Source: Coxiellaceae bacterium (GTDB lineage Bacteria > Pseudomonadota > Gammaproteobacteria > Coxiellales > Coxiellaceae). From it: DNA of 64,000 nucleotides. Below are positions 26,093 to 35,419 of this stretch, piece by piece. The notes below the pieces were generated by a model that worked only from the letters and a program-made list of their open reading frames with translations, was not told the origin of the DNA and searched no databases. The translations under genes were made by a program, and so were the position numbers. The stretch lies in the NCBI GenBank assembly GCA_029210045.1, contig JARGNX010000008.1:88163-152162 (forward strand), written 5' to 3'. Position 1 is the first letter of the stretch. Every line of letters begins with the position of its first letter.

Positions 26093-28207
26093 TTAGTTGA
26101 ATAAACCTTTAAAGAACTGTTGAATTTGTTTGCCCGTTTTTTTGGTTTGGTCTTGAATTACTTTTTTAATTACCTGGCCAACAATCGATGCAATATTGGG
26201 TGTGATTTTAGGATGATCCAGTGAGCCACTAATAACCAGAGGGAAGTTCCATGGTTGTTGAGCAATAGTGGGTGCTCTTGGGCCTACTTGCATACGGTAA
26301 TTAATCGTTTGATTAACCATGTTGATTTGCCCACGACCAGAGGCCATTGCACCATTGGTGAGTAAAGCAAGGTCATTATTGGTAAGTATTCCATGGTTAA
26401 TGTGATAGCTACCACTAAGGCGTGAAAAGTTGGTTTCATTACCGGTGCTTAATTGTGGCTTGCCTACTTTGCCTTGTTTTAAAAAGGCCGTAGCTTGTGC
26501 GACCAGCTTATCTAAATTAAAGCCAAATAGCTTGCCGTTATTGACGAGTAGTTGGCCGTTGCCGCTTAAGTTACGCATCACGGTGCCTTGAGTATTACCT
26601 GAGCTCGTTAGTTGCGTACTAAAGTTGGCTTTGCCATCCATGACGTTCTTATGCGCGATGCTCATGAGTGCTTTACCTAAGTTCACATGCGCAATTGAAG
26701 CGCTAAAACTGTAATCAGGTATGGTTTTATTGGCAAGCATTGTTGCTTGTGCATTGACGTCACCGCCGTATAAGTTTGCTGTGATTGGCGCTAATGTAAT
26801 GTGACCCGCATTGTTGGTGGTGTGAATGCGCAGATTATTAAACGTAATCTTATTCACGATTAGCGAGCCGATATTAATTTTACCTTGCCAGTTGGTGTCG
26901 TAAGGTGATGTGGTTTTAGTGCCAGGGTTAGTTGCTGCTGGGCTCGATTTTCCGGTGACTGCTTGACCAATGGCTTTGTTTACCGGTGCACCAGTTGATG
27001 GGCGATTATTCTTGCTTGCTGGTAAGATTTCATCCAAATTTAATTTATTGGCATTGACTGAGAACTGCAGGTTTGTCTTAGGTTTGGTGGTATAGACTGC
27101 TTTTGCGTTTACTGTCGCATCATCCAATTTTATAGTGAACGGGTCTAGGATGATCGTATCATTATTGGTGTTTATTTTTATATCAGCTGAAGCTTTTTTT
27201 AGTTGGAATTGTTGCGAGCCTTTGGTTTGTAAATTAAGTGCTTTAGCGAATGTGTTAGGATCGAAATTGGGTATTTCAATCGTACCTTTGATGCGTTTCA
27301 AGCCATCATCACGATCGGCATTTAAGTCAGCTTTAACTGTTAGATTGGCAATTTGTGATACATAGCCTTCAAGCTCGAATTTTTGCTGGTTAACGACGAG
27401 TTTCTCGAAGCTGGTGTTGAAGTGAACGGGTTTCTTTAATGTGGCATATAAGTTGTAAATGGTGCCTGATACGTTTACATCTGACATTTTTACATCATTA
27501 TTGCTTTGATCGATTGCTATATTGGCTGAAGCTTTCATCGTTAGTTTTAATTGTGGTGCTGCTTGAGCTAATGAGAATTTTGTTTTAATAAAGAAGCTGT
27601 CGCCATTAAGATTAAAGTCGCTGCTGTCTAGATTGAAATATGTCAGATCAAAACGTTGGCCTGTTTGACGGTTAATCACATGCACATTGGCATTGTCGAT
27701 TTCGATATTAGCAATACTGATCTCAGCTTTGCTTTTTTTGCTAGGGACTTGTTGGTTATTGTTATTTGCGGCTGGCTTGCTGCTTTTCGTTGTATTCGAA
27801 GCGTTCGTTGGTTTGGATCCCCAGTTAGTAGTGCCATTGGCTTGGGTGATTAAATTTATCGTAGCATCATTTAACGCAATGTTTTTAATTTCGACATTAC
27901 CCCAGAAGAGAGGAAACAATTTCATTTTGATTGCAGCATCGCCCACCTTCATAAATGGGTTGGGGCTAAAGCCCGCTGGGTTTTGTAGGGTGACTTGTTT
28001 AACGTCAACACCTAGCCATGGGAAATACTGCAGTTTGATCTCGCCTTGGATAAGCAGCGTGCGTCCGGTTTTTTGTTTGACTAACTGCGTGATCTTGTCG
28101 CGATAATCATTAGGGTTAACCATGGTTTTAAGAAGAATGGCAGCAATAATAAGGATGGCTATTAAAATGAGCACAATATAGCCAATGACTTTTGCTAGCG
28201 ATTTCAT
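26093..28207 (-). CDS. AsmA-family inner-membrane/periplasmic protein
   Basis: 704 aa. An N-terminal anchor (about 8-30, GYIVLILIAILIIAAILL) is followed by a long periplasmic beta-rich chain with the AsmA start TMVNPNDYRDKI and GEIKLQYFPWLGVDVKQV. The C-terminal AsmA_2-type region has NGKLFGFNLDKL and a repeated glycine pattern. A low-complexity Asn/Ser/Lys stretch lies near 135-160. AsmA-like proteins are implicated in outer-membrane biogenesis and lipid transport between membranes. AAGGGG precedes the ATG. It heads the asmA-mutY-yggX cluster. Confidence 0.85.
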   Translation of the reverse strand: MKSLAKVIGYIVLILIAILIIAAILLKTMVNPNDYRDKITQLVKQKTGRTLLIQGEIKLQYFPWLGVDVKQVTLQNPAGFSPNPFMKVGDAAIKMKLFPLFWGNVEIKNIALNDATINLITQANGTTNWGSKPTNASNTTKSSKPAANNNNQQVPSKKSKAEISIANIEIDNANVHVINRQTGQRFDLTYFNLDSSDFNLNGDSFFIKTKFSLAQAAPQLKLTMKASANIAIDQSNNDVKMSDVNVSGTIYNLYATLKKPVHFNTSFEKLVVNQQKFELEGYVSQIANLTVKADLNADRDDGLKRIKGTIEIPNFDPNTFAKALNLQTKGSQQFQLKKASADIKINTNNDTIILDPFTIKLDDATVNAKAVYTTKPKTNLQFSVNANKLNLDEILPASKNNRPSTGAPVNKAIGQAVTGKSSPAATNPGTKTTSPYDTNWQGKINIGSLIVNKITFNNLRIHTTNNAGHITLAPITANLYGGDVNAQATMLANKTIPDYSFSASIAHVNLGKALMSIAHKNVMDGKANFSTQLTSSGNTQGTVMRNLSGNGQLLVNNGKLFGFNLDKLVAQATAFLKQGKVGKPQLSTGNETNFSRLSGSYHINHGILTNNDLALLTNGAMASGRGQINMVNQTINYRMQVGPRAPTIAQQPWNFPLVISGSLDHPKITPNIASIVGQVIKKVIQDQTKKTGKQIQQFFKGLFN

Positions 28208-28390
28208 GGTGTAACCCCTTGTTTATAAATAAAGGATCTATGCTACACGAATTTCGTGGTGGGTAAAGTGTTTGATCACAAATTAAGCATCAAACCCTTG
28301 AATGCACTTAATAATTGGTTAATCGCAGAAACTTATAATATATTTATACATTAGTGGGATAACTGATTAAATAATAAAGTGATAGCCGTA

Positions 28391-28696
28391 ATGAGTACTA
28401 AGACACTATTTCGCCACAGCCAGAATTTATCGCTCGTCGATATCGACGATATATTGCATGATATTGCTTGTAATCAAGAGGTTGAGGTATTAGTGTTGAA
28501 TAACAATCGATTGGGTGATGAAGGCGTGTGTAAGCTAGTCGAAGGATTGATGGCCTATCCACAAATTAAACACCTGGCGTTAAGTAATAACGAACTGACT
28601 GATAAGTCATGTGAGTATATTTCAAACTTAACTCAGCTTACCCATTTGGATTTGTCGAATAATAATATCACTGATAATGGATTAAGGTGGTTATGA
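28391..28696 (+). CDS. Leucine-rich repeat protein, 5' part of a frame-disrupted gene
   Basis: 101 aa from the ATG at 28391 (a GTG at 28379 is also in frame). It contains ribonuclease-inhibitor-type LRRs: VLVLNNNRLGDEGVCKLVEG, IKHLALSNNELTDKSCEYI and LTHLDLSNNNITDNGLRWL. It stops in the middle of the repeat pattern with TGA at 28694-28696, and the pattern resumes in another frame at the ATG that overlaps the stop. LRR proteins mediate protein-protein contacts and are frequent among host-directed effectors. Either a frameshift broke a longer gene or two coupled polypeptides are made. Confidence 0.6.
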   Translation: MSTKTLFRHSQNLSLVDIDDILHDIACNQEVEVLVLNNNRLGDEGVCKLVEGLMAYPQIKHLALSNNELTDKSCEYISNLTQLTHLDLSNNNITDNGLRWL

Positions 28697-28965
28697 TGGC
28701 ATTAACAAAGCTAAAGCAGTTGGATGCTTCAAATAATCCAGGAATATCAGCCAACGGTGTCATCGAGTTTGATGAGCGTCACCTGGATGCTCAGACTGAA
28801 TTTTTTGGTTGTGGTCAGAAAAAAGCGAACAACGCCAAGGTTGATCTGGAAACAAATGTTCAACGCCAGAGCGGCAATAGGCACATTATATTTAATCAAG
28901 CTAACAAATCCAGTGATCAGGGTATAAGTGTTCAACCTGAATCTAAAACACCGGGCCTTTCGTAA
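28696..28965 (+). CDS. Leucine-rich repeat protein, 3' part in shifted frame
   Basis: 89 aa from the ATG at 28696, with AAGGTGG 5 nt upstream; an ATG at 28693 is immediately before it. It opens MALTKLKQLDASNNPGISANG, which continues the LRR of the preceding frame in register: GLRWL then ALTKLKQLDASNN. The rest is a polar non-repeat tail (DERHLDAQTEFFGCG onward). The ATGA overlap allows translational coupling, but the more economical reading is a single gene with a frameshift. Confidence 0.55.
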   Translation: MALTKLKQLDASNNPGISANGVIEFDERHLDAQTEFFGCGQKKANNAKVDLETNVQRQSGNRHIIFNQANKSSDQGISVQPESKTPGLS

Positions 28966-29072
28966 CTAAAATACAATAATATCAATAAATTATCCTAGCT
29001 CAATAGCTAATTTTTCTTTAATAATACAATTGTATAATTGTTTTAAAGAATATAAATATTGGCTATGTATTG

Positions 29073-30332
29073 ATGTCGAGAGTAATAATCCCTGCTACCC
29101 TGGAGAAACTCCAGGCGAACGAATATTTAACAGCGCTTGTTGATTTGGATCAGCAAAAGCGAGATTTGCCTGATAGCCGGCATTGGGGACCAGTAAGCAG
29201 GGAAGAATATTTCACTCATTTAAAGATTATACTGGATGAGCCGAGTGTTGTGCTGGGGCAAGCTATGCGCCCGGGCGGTATGGGCTTTATACAGCCGCTG
29301 GTAACTCCTGACGATGGCACTTCAACCGACACCCGAACCACATTACATATGGGATTGTTGCTGGCATTGTTACAACATAGCTACAAGCGTGAGCGAGAGT
29401 TATATCCAATGAGGGCTGCGTTGTCTCCGTTGTTGCCGTTGTTACTAAATAAGGACATCGGTATTGGAGAGGTTCTTTCAGCTGCCACTCAATTTGGAGC
29501 GTTTAGGCAGACATTAGTTGATTTTGCCGATTCGCTGAACGGAAAGCCTGCAGTGACAGAGATGCAAGCGGTTATGGTGCGTGTAATTTTGAATATCTTA
29601 CGTGCTGCTCAAACTGACATTGATGCGCTGGGAAGGCTTGCAAGGTTTGGTGTCAATCGCATAGCTGACTTGCCACCATTAATAGTTAGCTACCAAAATT
29701 TAAGTCGAGTGCCTTTAGCGGTTACACCGGTAGCTGAGCCGGATGCTGCAAGGGTAACAGAAGTTGAATCCAAAGCAGGCGGTGCATCAGGAGCTGCTCC
29801 GGCTCTACCGCCTGTTCCAGCTGCGGCGCTGACGCATGAGGCTCCACCAGCGGCGCCTACTCCGACTCTACCGCCTGTTCCGACTGCAATGCCGGCACCG
29901 GAGCGTGTGCCCAGAACTGATAGGCTAGTTGATGAGATATGGCGTTATATAAGAGCGCGAACACAAAATAATAAAAATAAGCATCTGTATTCACGGGTGG
30001 CTTTGTTTAAACGACAAGGTTTTAGTAAAAACGTTAAGCTTGGGGCGGCGCGTGAATTGATTAATGCTCTTCGAGGTAAAGACGAACCTTTCTTACTGGA
30101 TGACGCAGTGCGAGGCAGCTTTGATTACCGTTTAATGTGTGGCGCCCTTTGTCAGGGCGAGTTATATCGCCATATTTATGATGCGCTACCATCAGATACA
30201 CAAGCGCGTCTTAGTCGTATGGATAAGCCTGAAGCCAAGGTGGGTTTAATAATACAGACTTGTCGAGCAGAGGCTACACCTCGGGACGGGGCTGGTGATA
30301 CTTATGCCGCTTCCGTTGTTCCTTCAGTGTAA
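29073..30332 (+). CDS. Pro-rich two-domain hypothetical protein
   Basis: 419 aa from ATG 29073 (a TTG one codon earlier is also open; the ribosome-binding site is poor in both cases). An N-terminal helical domain (about 1-215) is joined by an Ala/Pro linker with two near-identical PTLPPVP/ALPPVP blocks (about 245-285) to a compact C-terminal domain (about 290-390) starting DRLVDEIWRYIRARTQNN. The linker is preceded by TEVES, which also precedes the Pro/Glu tail of the 476-aa protein at 32260. No membrane segment. Not recognised; its architecture is that of a secreted effector (inference). trmB follows 46 bases later. Confidence 0.65.
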   Translation: MSRVIIPATLEKLQANEYLTALVDLDQQKRDLPDSRHWGPVSREEYFTHLKIILDEPSVVLGQAMRPGGMGFIQPLVTPDDGTSTDTRTTLHMGLLLALLQHSYKRERELYPMRAALSPLLPLLLNKDIGIGEVLSAATQFGAFRQTLVDFADSLNGKPAVTEMQAVMVRVILNILRAAQTDIDALGRLARFGVNRIADLPPLIVSYQNLSRVPLAVTPVAEPDAARVTEVESKAGGASGAAPALPPVPAAALTHEAPPAAPTPTLPPVPTAMPAPERVPRTDRLVDEIWRYIRARTQNNKNKHLYSRVALFKRQGFSKNVKLGAARELINALRGKDEPFLLDDAVRGSFDYRLMCGALCQGELYRHIYDALPSDTQARLSRMDKPEAKVGLIIQTCRAEATPRDGAGDTYAASVVPSV

Positions 30333-30378
30333 TCTATTGACTGGTAAAGTTGAGTAGAGAGCTGTAAAATCCCTGCTC

Positions 30379-31065
30379 ATGAAACAAGATCACCCAAAAC
30401 GTACAATTCGTAGCTATGTATTACGCCAAGGGCGTATGACCATTAGCCAATCTCAAGCATTGAAAAATCTATGGCCGCAATATGGCATTGAACTAAGCAG
30501 TGAGTTATTAGACTTCGAATCACTATTTGGTAACACCAATCCGGTGACGATTGAAGTTGGGTTTGGTATGGGTGACTCTTTAGTACAAATGGCTGCTGAA
30601 TATCCCGATCGAAACTTCCTTGGTATAGAGGTGCATGGGCCTGGTGTCGGTGCATTATTAGCGGGTGTGCAGAAGCAAGGTTTGACTAATCTGCGCGTGA
30701 TACAGGATGACGCTGTTAAGGTATTACAGCAAATGATTCCACCACATAGTGTGAGTTGCTTTCAAATTTTCTTTCCAGACCCGTGGCATAAGAAGCGTCA
30801 TCATAAGCGCCGTTTGATTCAGCCGGAGTTTGTTGCTGTTTTGGTGTCAAAATTAGCGGATGGTGGACTGATTCATTGTGCTACTGATTGGCAAGCCTAT
30901 GCCGAGCAAATGATGCAGGTGTTATCTGCTAATGAACGATTGCAAAATACTTGCGGTGATCAACGGTATGTTGAAAACCAGCAACTACGACCATCAACTA
31001 AGTTTGAAAAACGCGGTGAGCGATTGGGGCATGGTGTATGGGACTTGTTGTTTGTATTAACATAA
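30379..31065 (+). CDS. trmB: tRNA (guanine-46-N7)-methyltransferase
   Basis: 228 aa. SAM-dependent methylation of G46 in the tRNA variable loop. Seen: the SAM-binding strand VTIEVGFGMGDSLVQMA near 55-72, FLGIEVHGPGV, the family hallmark FFPDPWHKKRHHKRRLIQ around 132-150, and the C-terminal TKFEKRGERLGHGVWDL. The ribosome-binding site is weak. A long inverted repeat follows the stop. Confidence 0.95.
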   Translation: MKQDHPKRTIRSYVLRQGRMTISQSQALKNLWPQYGIELSSELLDFESLFGNTNPVTIEVGFGMGDSLVQMAAEYPDRNFLGIEVHGPGVGALLAGVQKQGLTNLRVIQDDAVKVLQQMIPPHSVSCFQIFFPDPWHKKRHHKRRLIQPEFVAVLVSKLADGGLIHCATDWQAYAEQMMQVLSANERLQNTCGDQRYVENQQLRPSTKFEKRGERLGHGVWDLLFVLT

Positions 31066-31096
31066 TAGCTGCCTTACTGGGAATGCTGCCGTTATT

Positions 31097-31195
31097 TATC
31101 AAGGTGCACAGCGTACCTCTTTTACTTCATGGCTCGCTGCACTCCGTTCCGCTGCGCTTTACTTCCGTAAAAGAGGCACCCTATACACCTTGATG
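31097..31195. repeat. Long imperfect inverted repeat (hairpin element)
   Basis: Arms of 29 nt at 31097-31125 and 31167-31195 match with about five mismatches; they begin tATCAAGGTG and end CACCTTGATg. The 41-base interior is rich in GC and contains the alternating gctcgctgcactccgttccg pattern. It lies between the convergent trmB and ppsR genes and resembles a MITE or large bidirectional hairpin. Confidence 0.7.
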
Positions 31196-31238
31196 TCACC
31201 ATCCAGTATCATCACTGCACCGGATACAAGGCGCACAG

Positions 31239-32048
31239 TTACAGTTGTTTGGCTGCCATAATCCGTGTGGCCAATTCTTCAATCGATAAATGGGTTGAGT
31301 TTAAAAAAGGAATACGTTCACGTTTAAATAACTTCTCAACGCGCTTGATTTCATGTTCGCATTGTTTGCGACTGGCGTAGCGACTATCGGGTCGGCGTTC
31401 GTTACGGATTGCCATTAAGCGTTCAACATCAATAGTAAGGCCAAATAGCTTATCTTTATATTTTTGCAGGCTTTTAGGTAGCATAAAGGTATCTAAGTCT
31501 TCTTCGGTGATGGGGTAGTTGCCGACAAATATACTTTGATTCAATGCCAAATACAGACTGGTGGGGGTTTTGCCGCAGCGCGATACTCCAACTAATATTA
31601 GGTCAGCATTGGCATATTGGTGGGTGCAGGCACCATCATCGGTGTTCAAGCTGAAATTCAGTGCATCGATACGCTTTTTATATTTCTCATAGTTGGTCAT
31701 GCTATGAGAGCGGCCAATAGTATGTGACGACTTTTCGCCCAATGTTTCTTCTAGTGGGCCAATAAAGCTCTGTAAGAAATCTAATACAACCCCGGGGGCT
31801 TGTTGGATAATTTTTGAGATGTTTTTTTGGATGATGGTGGTGAAGATAATCGGGTCTTGGCGTGTATCGCGGTAAATTTCTTGGATTTGTTTAAGCACAT
31901 CATGCGCTTTTTCCTCGGTATCAACGTAAGGGATATTCACTTGCACGAACTTGATATTGTCAAATTGAGTTAGCAAGCTTTGACCCAAAGTTTGTGCAGT
32001 AATACCGGTGCCGTCTGATAGGCAAAACACATGGCGTTCTTGTGTCAT
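31239..32048 (-). CDS. ppsR: PEP synthase regulatory protein (kinase/pyrophosphorylase)
   Basis: 269 aa DUF299-family enzyme. It inactivates phosphoenolpyruvate synthase by ADP-dependent phosphorylation of a Thr next to the catalytic His, and reactivates it by phosphate-dependent removal. Seen: FCLSDGTGITAQTLGQSLL at the N-terminus, the P-loop GVSRCGKTPTSLYLA at about 152-166, and FVGNYPIT. AAGGAT lies 6 nt before the ATG. Its substrate gene, ppsA, is normally the divergent neighbour; here four other genes lie between them. Confidence 0.95.
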   Translation of the reverse strand: MTQERHVFCLSDGTGITAQTLGQSLLTQFDNIKFVQVNIPYVDTEEKAHDVLKQIQEIYRDTRQDPIIFTTIIQKNISKIIQQAPGVVLDFLQSFIGPLEETLGEKSSHTIGRSHSMTNYEKYKKRIDALNFSLNTDDGACTHQYANADLILVGVSRCGKTPTSLYLALNQSIFVGNYPITEEDLDTFMLPKSLQKYKDKLFGLTIDVERLMAIRNERRPDSRYASRKQCEHEIKRVEKLFKRERIPFLNSTHLSIEELATRIMAAKQL

Positions 32049-32259
32049 ATAAAATCCTTGTACGTGTCTTTTCTCGATGCGCTTACGATAGGGTTTTAAG
32101 CATTGAAAAGCAATAGGGTTGTTTGACTAAATTATGCTCTGGTGGTGGTTCAATGGCGTGATGAATATAGCTATAATAAACCCCTCTATTAATACTGTCT
32201 TAATAATATTCATTTATATTAGTGTCATATAATATAATATAATTAATGAAATAAGTCAG

Positions 32260-33690
32260 ATGAGAAAATTATTAGTCGGATATGCTATAGCGGGTGTTAA
32301 TGGTGAAAATACTGCAACCCTATCAATGGCTGAGTCATGGGTTCGCAAGGGCGGCAGTGATTTTGATATTAAAATTTTTGTCAATACTGAAGATGTAGAA
32401 GCTATCAAAAAACAATTGTCTATTTTTGATAAACGACTTTCTGCTTTGCAATCAGCAGGTGTTAACATTACTGTTTACACTGCACCTTCTGCTGACCCAG
32501 TAATCTCTTATGGAGATAACGATCCGCTCAGAGAATATACCAGCGGATTGGTTTATCCTATGCCATCTGTGTCTGTTGAGCCTCACATAAATTTTACTTC
32601 CGCTACCGCTCGAGTACTAACAACAAAATCACTGCGTCGATTACGTTACAGCGAAGGATTATGGAATTTACGCACAGTATTTGCTTATCAAAAATTCACT
32701 GGCAACACCATGGCACAGATTACACGCAAAAAAACCACTAGAGAGCACCTAGAGTTTTGCCAGCAACCGCGCCATATTGATGTTACACCTATACGACCAG
32801 CTTTTTTAGAGGATAAACCTTACTACCTGTTTTATTGTAATCCTGATATTTGCGCTGGACTTTATCATCGTGGCGTTAACTATCTAGAAGCGTTTTTAAC
32901 ATTCACCTTGCATGGCTTAAGTAATTATCCCGACCAAGAGATTACTATTTATCAAAATAGTCGTAAGGCCCCTGATTTATGTGGTTTTAAAGCAATCGCT
33001 CGTCAACTCATAAAAATTAATCCCAATTTAATCATCCAATACGATGCCCCGTCTTCTTCTGAAGCAAGCGGTGACATTATCACAGTACCAGTGCAGAACG
33101 AAGGTGCTACAGGCCCTGTGGTAAACATTAAATTATACCCAAGAATGTCTAATCCTGAGTTCCTTGGCTTTATGCAACAAGCTGAAATAGCAGCTGTCAC
33201 TTCGTCAGGGTCCGGTGATGAATTACTTGCAATGGGCAGAGCCTGTTTATTTATTGATGGCGGCATCCTTAATCGCATTAAGACGCTGTTTGCAATTATT
33301 AAAATCGCTAACAAGGCTGACGGTTCATTTGCATTGCTGCATCGCTTTTTTAACCTGCAACGTGAGATCCACACTTTTCCAAAATTTAAAGGCAAACAAA
33401 AAATCTGCACAGCGCTAGCAGCGCTTTTTTCGCCTGAAAATCGTGCTGCGCTCGATGTGGAATTTCAGCAATTAAGGGATTTATTGGAGCGAGATTATAA
33501 CTTAAGTGATGAGCTCTATGCCGCCTTAGACGAACTGGCTGTGTCATTGGGTTATACACCACATATATTTGCTCCAGTGCCACCAGCTTCTTGCGCTGGG
33601 GAATCAGCATTAACTGAAGTTGAATCCGAATACAAACCCGAACCTGAGTCTGAACCTGAACCTACATACTTGCCTAGCAATGGCATGTGA
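32260..33690 (+). CDS. Glycosyltransferase-like (GT-B fold?) hypothetical protein
   Basis: 476 aa. The N-terminus is Rossmann-like (MRKLLVGYAIAGVNGENTATL with alternating strands and helices). A second alpha/beta domain starts near 190 (PYYLFYCNPD). Around 300-335 the stretch SNPEFLGFMQQAEIAAVTSS followed by GSGDELLAMGRACLFID resembles the donor-binding site of GT-B glycosyltransferases, where an exposed E sits in a G-x-x-E-A-L-A-x-G context. The C-terminus ends in a Glu/Pro repeat (PEPESEPEP). No signal peptide. Candidate glycosylating effector, low certainty. Upstream AT-rich bases include TATAAT strings near 32228. Confidence 0.6.
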   Translation: MRKLLVGYAIAGVNGENTATLSMAESWVRKGGSDFDIKIFVNTEDVEAIKKQLSIFDKRLSALQSAGVNITVYTAPSADPVISYGDNDPLREYTSGLVYPMPSVSVEPHINFTSATARVLTTKSLRRLRYSEGLWNLRTVFAYQKFTGNTMAQITRKKTTREHLEFCQQPRHIDVTPIRPAFLEDKPYYLFYCNPDICAGLYHRGVNYLEAFLTFTLHGLSNYPDQEITIYQNSRKAPDLCGFKAIARQLIKINPNLIIQYDAPSSSEASGDIITVPVQNEGATGPVVNIKLYPRMSNPEFLGFMQQAEIAAVTSSGSGDELLAMGRACLFIDGGILNRIKTLFAIIKIANKADGSFALLHRFFNLQREIHTFPKFKGKQKICTALAALFSPENRAALDVEFQQLRDLLERDYNLSDELYAALDELAVSLGYTPHIFAPVPPASCAGESALTEVESEYKPEPESEPEPTYLPSNGM

Positions 33691-33724
33691 ATTTCAGCAG
33701 GCAACAATTGCTGTATTGGTTTCG

Positions 33725-34111
33725 CTATAATGATGGACCTGAGTGGTGCGCGTTTGTTGCGGTAGTTTGAATGATTCTAATGTGCTCAACGCTGTCTGCG
33801 CTAAACAAGTGGATATTTTCTTCATTGAAAAACGATGGTTCATAGTGATAAATTTGATGTAATATATCGTGCAGTTGTTGATGTTCCACTGCGAATATAG
33901 CTGTTGCCGTTCGGGTATTTAAACTGCTGGCAAAATCGTTTAAATCTAACCTGAAATGATCTAGAGAATCTTCGGCAAAGAAGTAACTGTATTGCATTTT
34001 CATAAGGTTGATATTAAGTTGTTGAAATGCGTCCCAAAAAGCGTCAGTCGCAGCAACTCTTGATATTTCATCTTGTTCGGGCTCGTCTACATCGTGAAAA
34101 AAACTTAGCAT
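33725..34111 (-). CDS. Hypothetical acidic helical protein
   Basis: 128 aa with AGGTAT 6 nt before the ATG. Acidic start (HDVDEPEQDEISRV), aromatic-rich helices (AFWDAFQQLNINLMKMQYSYFF), and a His-rich middle (EHQQLHDILHQIYHYEP). No membrane segment or known motif. It is the promoter-distal member of three leftward genes between ppsR and ppsA, separated from the next by 141 bases. Coding likelihood rests on ribosome-binding site and amino-acid composition. Confidence 0.55.
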   Translation of the reverse strand: MLSFFHDVDEPEQDEISRVAATDAFWDAFQQLNINLMKMQYSYFFAEDSLDHFRLDLNDFASSLNTRTATAIFAVEHQQLHDILHQIYHYEPSFFNEENIHLFSADSVEHIRIIQTTATNAHHSGPSL

Positions 34112-34252
34112 ACATATACCTATATTTATAGTTATGACTACCTATGTACAGGTGGACATTATCGACAATAAATTAGAGATGCGCAATATGTATACAGATA
34201 TTCAGATGTAAGAAAGCATTACTATTGAATATTTCGATGGCTTCATCATCAG

Positions 34253-35011
34253 CTATTGAGGCGATATAGGTTTAAATTGTGACTCAGCAAATTGATTAAA
34301 TTTTTGGGTATCAAAGCTTTCAGCTCCAGATTCTGCCAGTAGGGCGAGAGGGCTTTTGAGGGTTTCGCAAAATTGTCTACCAAGTTGTATGCGTTGCCTT
34401 TCGCGGTATCGAAAATCGGTTAACGCTCTTACTTGCTTTTCACGCTGTTTTTTTTGCTCTGCGTTGAGAGTATCTGGTTCTGGCTGCGGTGCGGGTGCAG
34501 CGCTTGCAGCTGCAGTATTAGGCTGCGGTTCAGACTGTGCGCGTGGTGCTTCTTCTGTGGTTTGCTTGGATTCAATTGCGGTTGTAGAGCTAGATCGAGT
34601 AGGAAATGGTTCATACTTGGGGTTTAACCTAACAGAAATAAATTTAAGTGGGTCGCCATTGGTTTGTTCATAGCAGTAGTTTAGTGCGGCAAATAACTGC
34701 TTTCGGCGTGTTGCACTTATTTTTTTATCTTTAAAAGCCTGATTGATTAAGCGACAGGCTTTACGGTATTTGGGTTTGCGTTCTTGATTAATAAGGCGCT
34801 GTCTAATTTTTTTAATATCATAATTGTATTGATACCCGATAACTGAAGCAGTTGCTGCGCGGTCTATTTGTGTGTCTGGTTCGTGAGCGAAGCGATCTCG
34901 CTGATGCCTTTCTTGCATAGCTTGCGTGGCTTCTTTAAATGCTTTTATGCGCGCATCGTAACGTTCTTTGATGGATGGTTCATTTTTTGTTGTTAGATAT
35001 TGTTGTCGCAT
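34253..35011 (-). CDS. Hypothetical basic helical protein with Ala/Pro linker
   Basis: 252 aa. The N-terminal 130 residues are basic and helical (KERYDARIKAFKEATQAMQE; INQAFKDKKISATRRKQLF). An Ala/Pro/Gln/Glu linker (about 150-180, APAPQPEPD) leads to a second basic helical segment (REKQVRALTDFRYRERQRI) and a short tail. The overall build, two charged helical domains joined by a Pro-rich linker, resembles other accessory proteins here. It starts 12 bases after the stop of the upstream gene, so the two are an operon. Not recognised. Confidence 0.6.
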   Translation of the reverse strand: MRQQYLTTKNEPSIKERYDARIKAFKEATQAMQERHQRDRFAHEPDTQIDRAATASVIGYQYNYDIKKIRQRLINQERKPKYRKACRLINQAFKDKKISATRRKQLFAALNYCYEQTNGDPLKFISVRLNPKYEPFPTRSSSTTAIESKQTTEEAPRAQSEPQPNTAAASAAPAPQPEPDTLNAEQKKQREKQVRALTDFRYRERQRIQLGRQFCETLKSPLALLAESGAESFDTQKFNQFAESQFKPISPQ

Positions 35012-35023
35012 TTATTTATCGCT

Positions 35024-35419
35024 CTATTTAAATCTTTTTGTGCTTGTCGTTTGTACTGGGCTCAAGGTACGGGCTTCACGGTGTTTGCTTTCAGAATAGG
35101 TAGATGCCGCTCTTGGTTTTGGGCTGGTGAAGTCGCTTTGTAGATCGAAAATTGTTGGATTGTATAATAATGGGGGTGCAGATTGTGGCCTTGTTAGCGC
35201 TGTATCTCTAGAATCCAAATTTTTACGCTTAGGCACGTAAGATTTATTTCGTCCATCAGCGCGCTGAAAATGGTGATAAGTAAAGGGGGCGGGAGTGAAA
35301 AATAGGTCTTGTGGTGGTGAAGAGGCTCTATGCAGTTGATTTTTTTGTTTCTCTTTCTTATATTGCCTTATCACATTACTTTTATATTGCTTTATTATAT
35401 CACTGTATGCTTTCTGCAT
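35024..35419 (-). CDS. Hypothetical basic, probably disordered protein
   Basis: 131 aa, AGGAAG 6 nt before the ATG. A Lys-rich helix (SDIIKQYKSNVIRQYKKEKQ) is followed by a Ser/Pro/Arg-rich chain with few hydrophobic residues (RPQSAPPLLYNPTIFDLQS, SPKPRAAST). The isoelectric point should be very high. It leads a two-gene operon with the 252-aa gene. No family recognised. Confidence 0.5.
   Translation of the reverse strand: MQKAYSDIIKQYKSNVIRQYKKEKQKNQLHRASSPPQDLFFTPAPFTYHHFQRADGRNKSYVPKRKNLDSRDTALTRPQSAPPLLYNPTIFDLQSDFTSPKPRAASTYSESKHREARTLSPVQTTSTKRFK

Noticed and set aside
34356-34673. Rightward Cys/Ser-rich open frame
   Set aside because: Antisense shadow of the 252-aa leftward gene.
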